DNA of 64,000 nucleotides from Kitasatospora sp. MAA19 (GTDB taxonomy: Bacteria; Actinomycetota; Actinomycetes; Streptomycetales; Streptomycetaceae): the NCBI RefSeq assembly GCF_029894125.1, contig NZ_JARXYZ010000002.1, positions 1 to 64,000 on the forward strand, written 5' to 3'. Every line of letters starts with the position of its first letter. Position 1 is the first letter of the stretch. Below the pieces are notes generated by a model, which did not search any database, was not told the origin of the DNA, and saw only the letters and a program-made list of their open reading frames with translations. The translations under genes were made by a program, and so were the position numbers. Below are positions 63,307 through 64,000 of the stretch, piece by piece.

Positions 63307-64000
63307 CTACTCGGTGCGCAGCGCCGTGGCCGTCCGGGTGCGGGCCGCCCAGGTGGCCGGGGGGAGGGCGCCGAGCAGCGCCAGCACCAGGCCGCCGAGT
63401 ATCAGCGGCCCCACCACCGACGGGTCGAACACGGTGAGGTCCGCCTCGGGCACCCCGACCCCGGCGGCGCGAGCCATCGCCGGCATCACCTGGTGGTGCA
63501 GCACGATCCCGATCGGGACCCCGATCAGCCCGGCCACCAGCCCGCTGCCGCAGACCGAGGTGACCACCATGCCGACCGTCTGCCGGGGCGACATCCCCAG
63601 CGCCTTGAGCACCCCGAGGTCGTGCACCCGCTCCCGGGTGTCCAGCAGCACCGTGTTGAGCACGCCCAGGCCGGCCACCACGGCCAGCAGCAGGGTGAGC
63701 GTCCCGGCCAGGGTGTTCATGGCGAGCATCACGATGTTGATCTGCTGCCCGCCCGTTTCGGCGCTCAGGCCCAGCGGCCGGACCGCGTCGTCGAGTCCGT
63801 CCGCGTACGCCTTCGCGTCCGTCCCCGGGGTCAGGTCGATGTGGAAGCCGACCGCATCGGTCTGGACGGCGGTGCCGAGTGGGGCCAGCGTGGCCCGGTC
63901 GACGAACACCAGGTCGTTGGTGGTCAGGACCTCGCCGCTGATCCGCACCGGGATGCTGCGCCCGTTGTCGGTGAGGGTGACGGTGTCGCCGACGCGCACC
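63307..64000 (-). CDS. FtsX-like ABC transporter permease, C-terminal part (partial)
   Basis: About 230 residues are visible; the gene runs off the right edge. It has an extracytoplasmic MacB/FtsX-like part (VGDTVTLTDNGRSIPVRISGEV), three helices (LAGTLTLLLAVVAGLGVLNTVLL, VVTSVCGSGLVAGLIGVPIGIVL, VVGPLILGGLVLALLGALPPATW), and the loop DTRERVHDLGVLKALGMSPRQ, which contacts the ATPase. The ATPase gene is not seen. It probably exports a lipid, peptide or drug. Confidence 0.88.
   Translation of the reverse strand, partial: VRVGDTVTLTDNGRSIPVRISGEVLTTNDLVFVDRATLAPLGTAVQTDAVGFHIDLTPGTDAKAYADGLDDAVRPLGLSAETGGQQINIVMLAMNTLAGTLTLLLAVVAGLGVLNTVLLDTRERVHDLGVLKALGMSPRQTVGMVVTSVCGSGLVAGLIGVPIGIVLHHQVMPAMARAAGVGVPEADLTVFDPSVVGPLILGGLVLALLGALPPATWAARTRTATALRTE

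Overview
This is a chromosomal window from a high-GC actinomycete, most likely a member of the Streptomycetaceae (Streptomyces or Kitasatospora). The evidence is third-position GC above 90% in most genes, many GTG starts with GGAGG-type ribosome binding sites, and typical families: an AfsR/SARP regulator, an NB-ARC/TPR STAND protein, an ECF42-like sigma factor with its DGPF partner, a TipA-like MerR protein, the actinobacterial imuA'-imuB-dnaE2 mutasome, and several TIGR03086/DinB-type proteins of the mycothiol world. I saw no rRNA, tRNA, CRISPR array or intact insertion sequence.

Layout. 0-8 kb: the 5' end of etfB leaves on the left. It is divergent from a glycosyltransferase-like gene pair, with three TetR-type palindromes between them. 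Then come two divergent STAND ATPase genes, an NLR-like protein with an N-terminal amyloid-signalling-like motif and an AfsR-like regulator. 8-10.3 kb: a small unknown gene, a DyP peroxidase with an encapsulin targeting tail, and the encapsulin shell gene form one operon. 10.4-18.7 kb: flavin monooxygenase plus FMN reductase, PP2C phosphatase, secreted collagenase-type protease, DoxX, TIGR03086, hemerythrin and VOC genes. 18.9-29.1 kb: TetR plus DHA2 exporter, an orphan qcrB, and a run of redox and stress genes (PPOX, DUF1876, thioredoxin, OsmC, disulfide reductase) with a universal-stress-protein remnant. 29.2-47.4 kb: metabolic and regulatory genes, including LacI, PucR, ECF42/DGPF, MarR with a DODA-type dioxygenase, SDR/MerR and an acyl-CoA ligase. 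48.3-54.3 kb: the SOS mutasome operon behind a LexA-type box. 54.4-64 kb: a DUF885 protein, immunity-type genes and several gene remnants, a repeat-rich secreted protein of foreign composition, DUF2332, TipA-like MerR and a truncated FtsX-type permease.

Connections visible in the DNA. The palindrome GTTCAAATTTGAAC lies before doxX (16.45 kb) and again, with a variant, between marR and the dioxygenase gene (39.9 kb), which suggests one quinone- or catechol-responsive regulon split over 23 kb. CGGGGA-N4/5-TCCCCG pairs precede both tetR (19.0 kb) and qcrB (21.65 kb). Perfect hairpins separate many convergent or adjacent units. Broken genes cluster at 18.7, 25.4, 31.2-31.9, 57.0 and 59.0-59.5 kb, so those intervals are decay hot spots.
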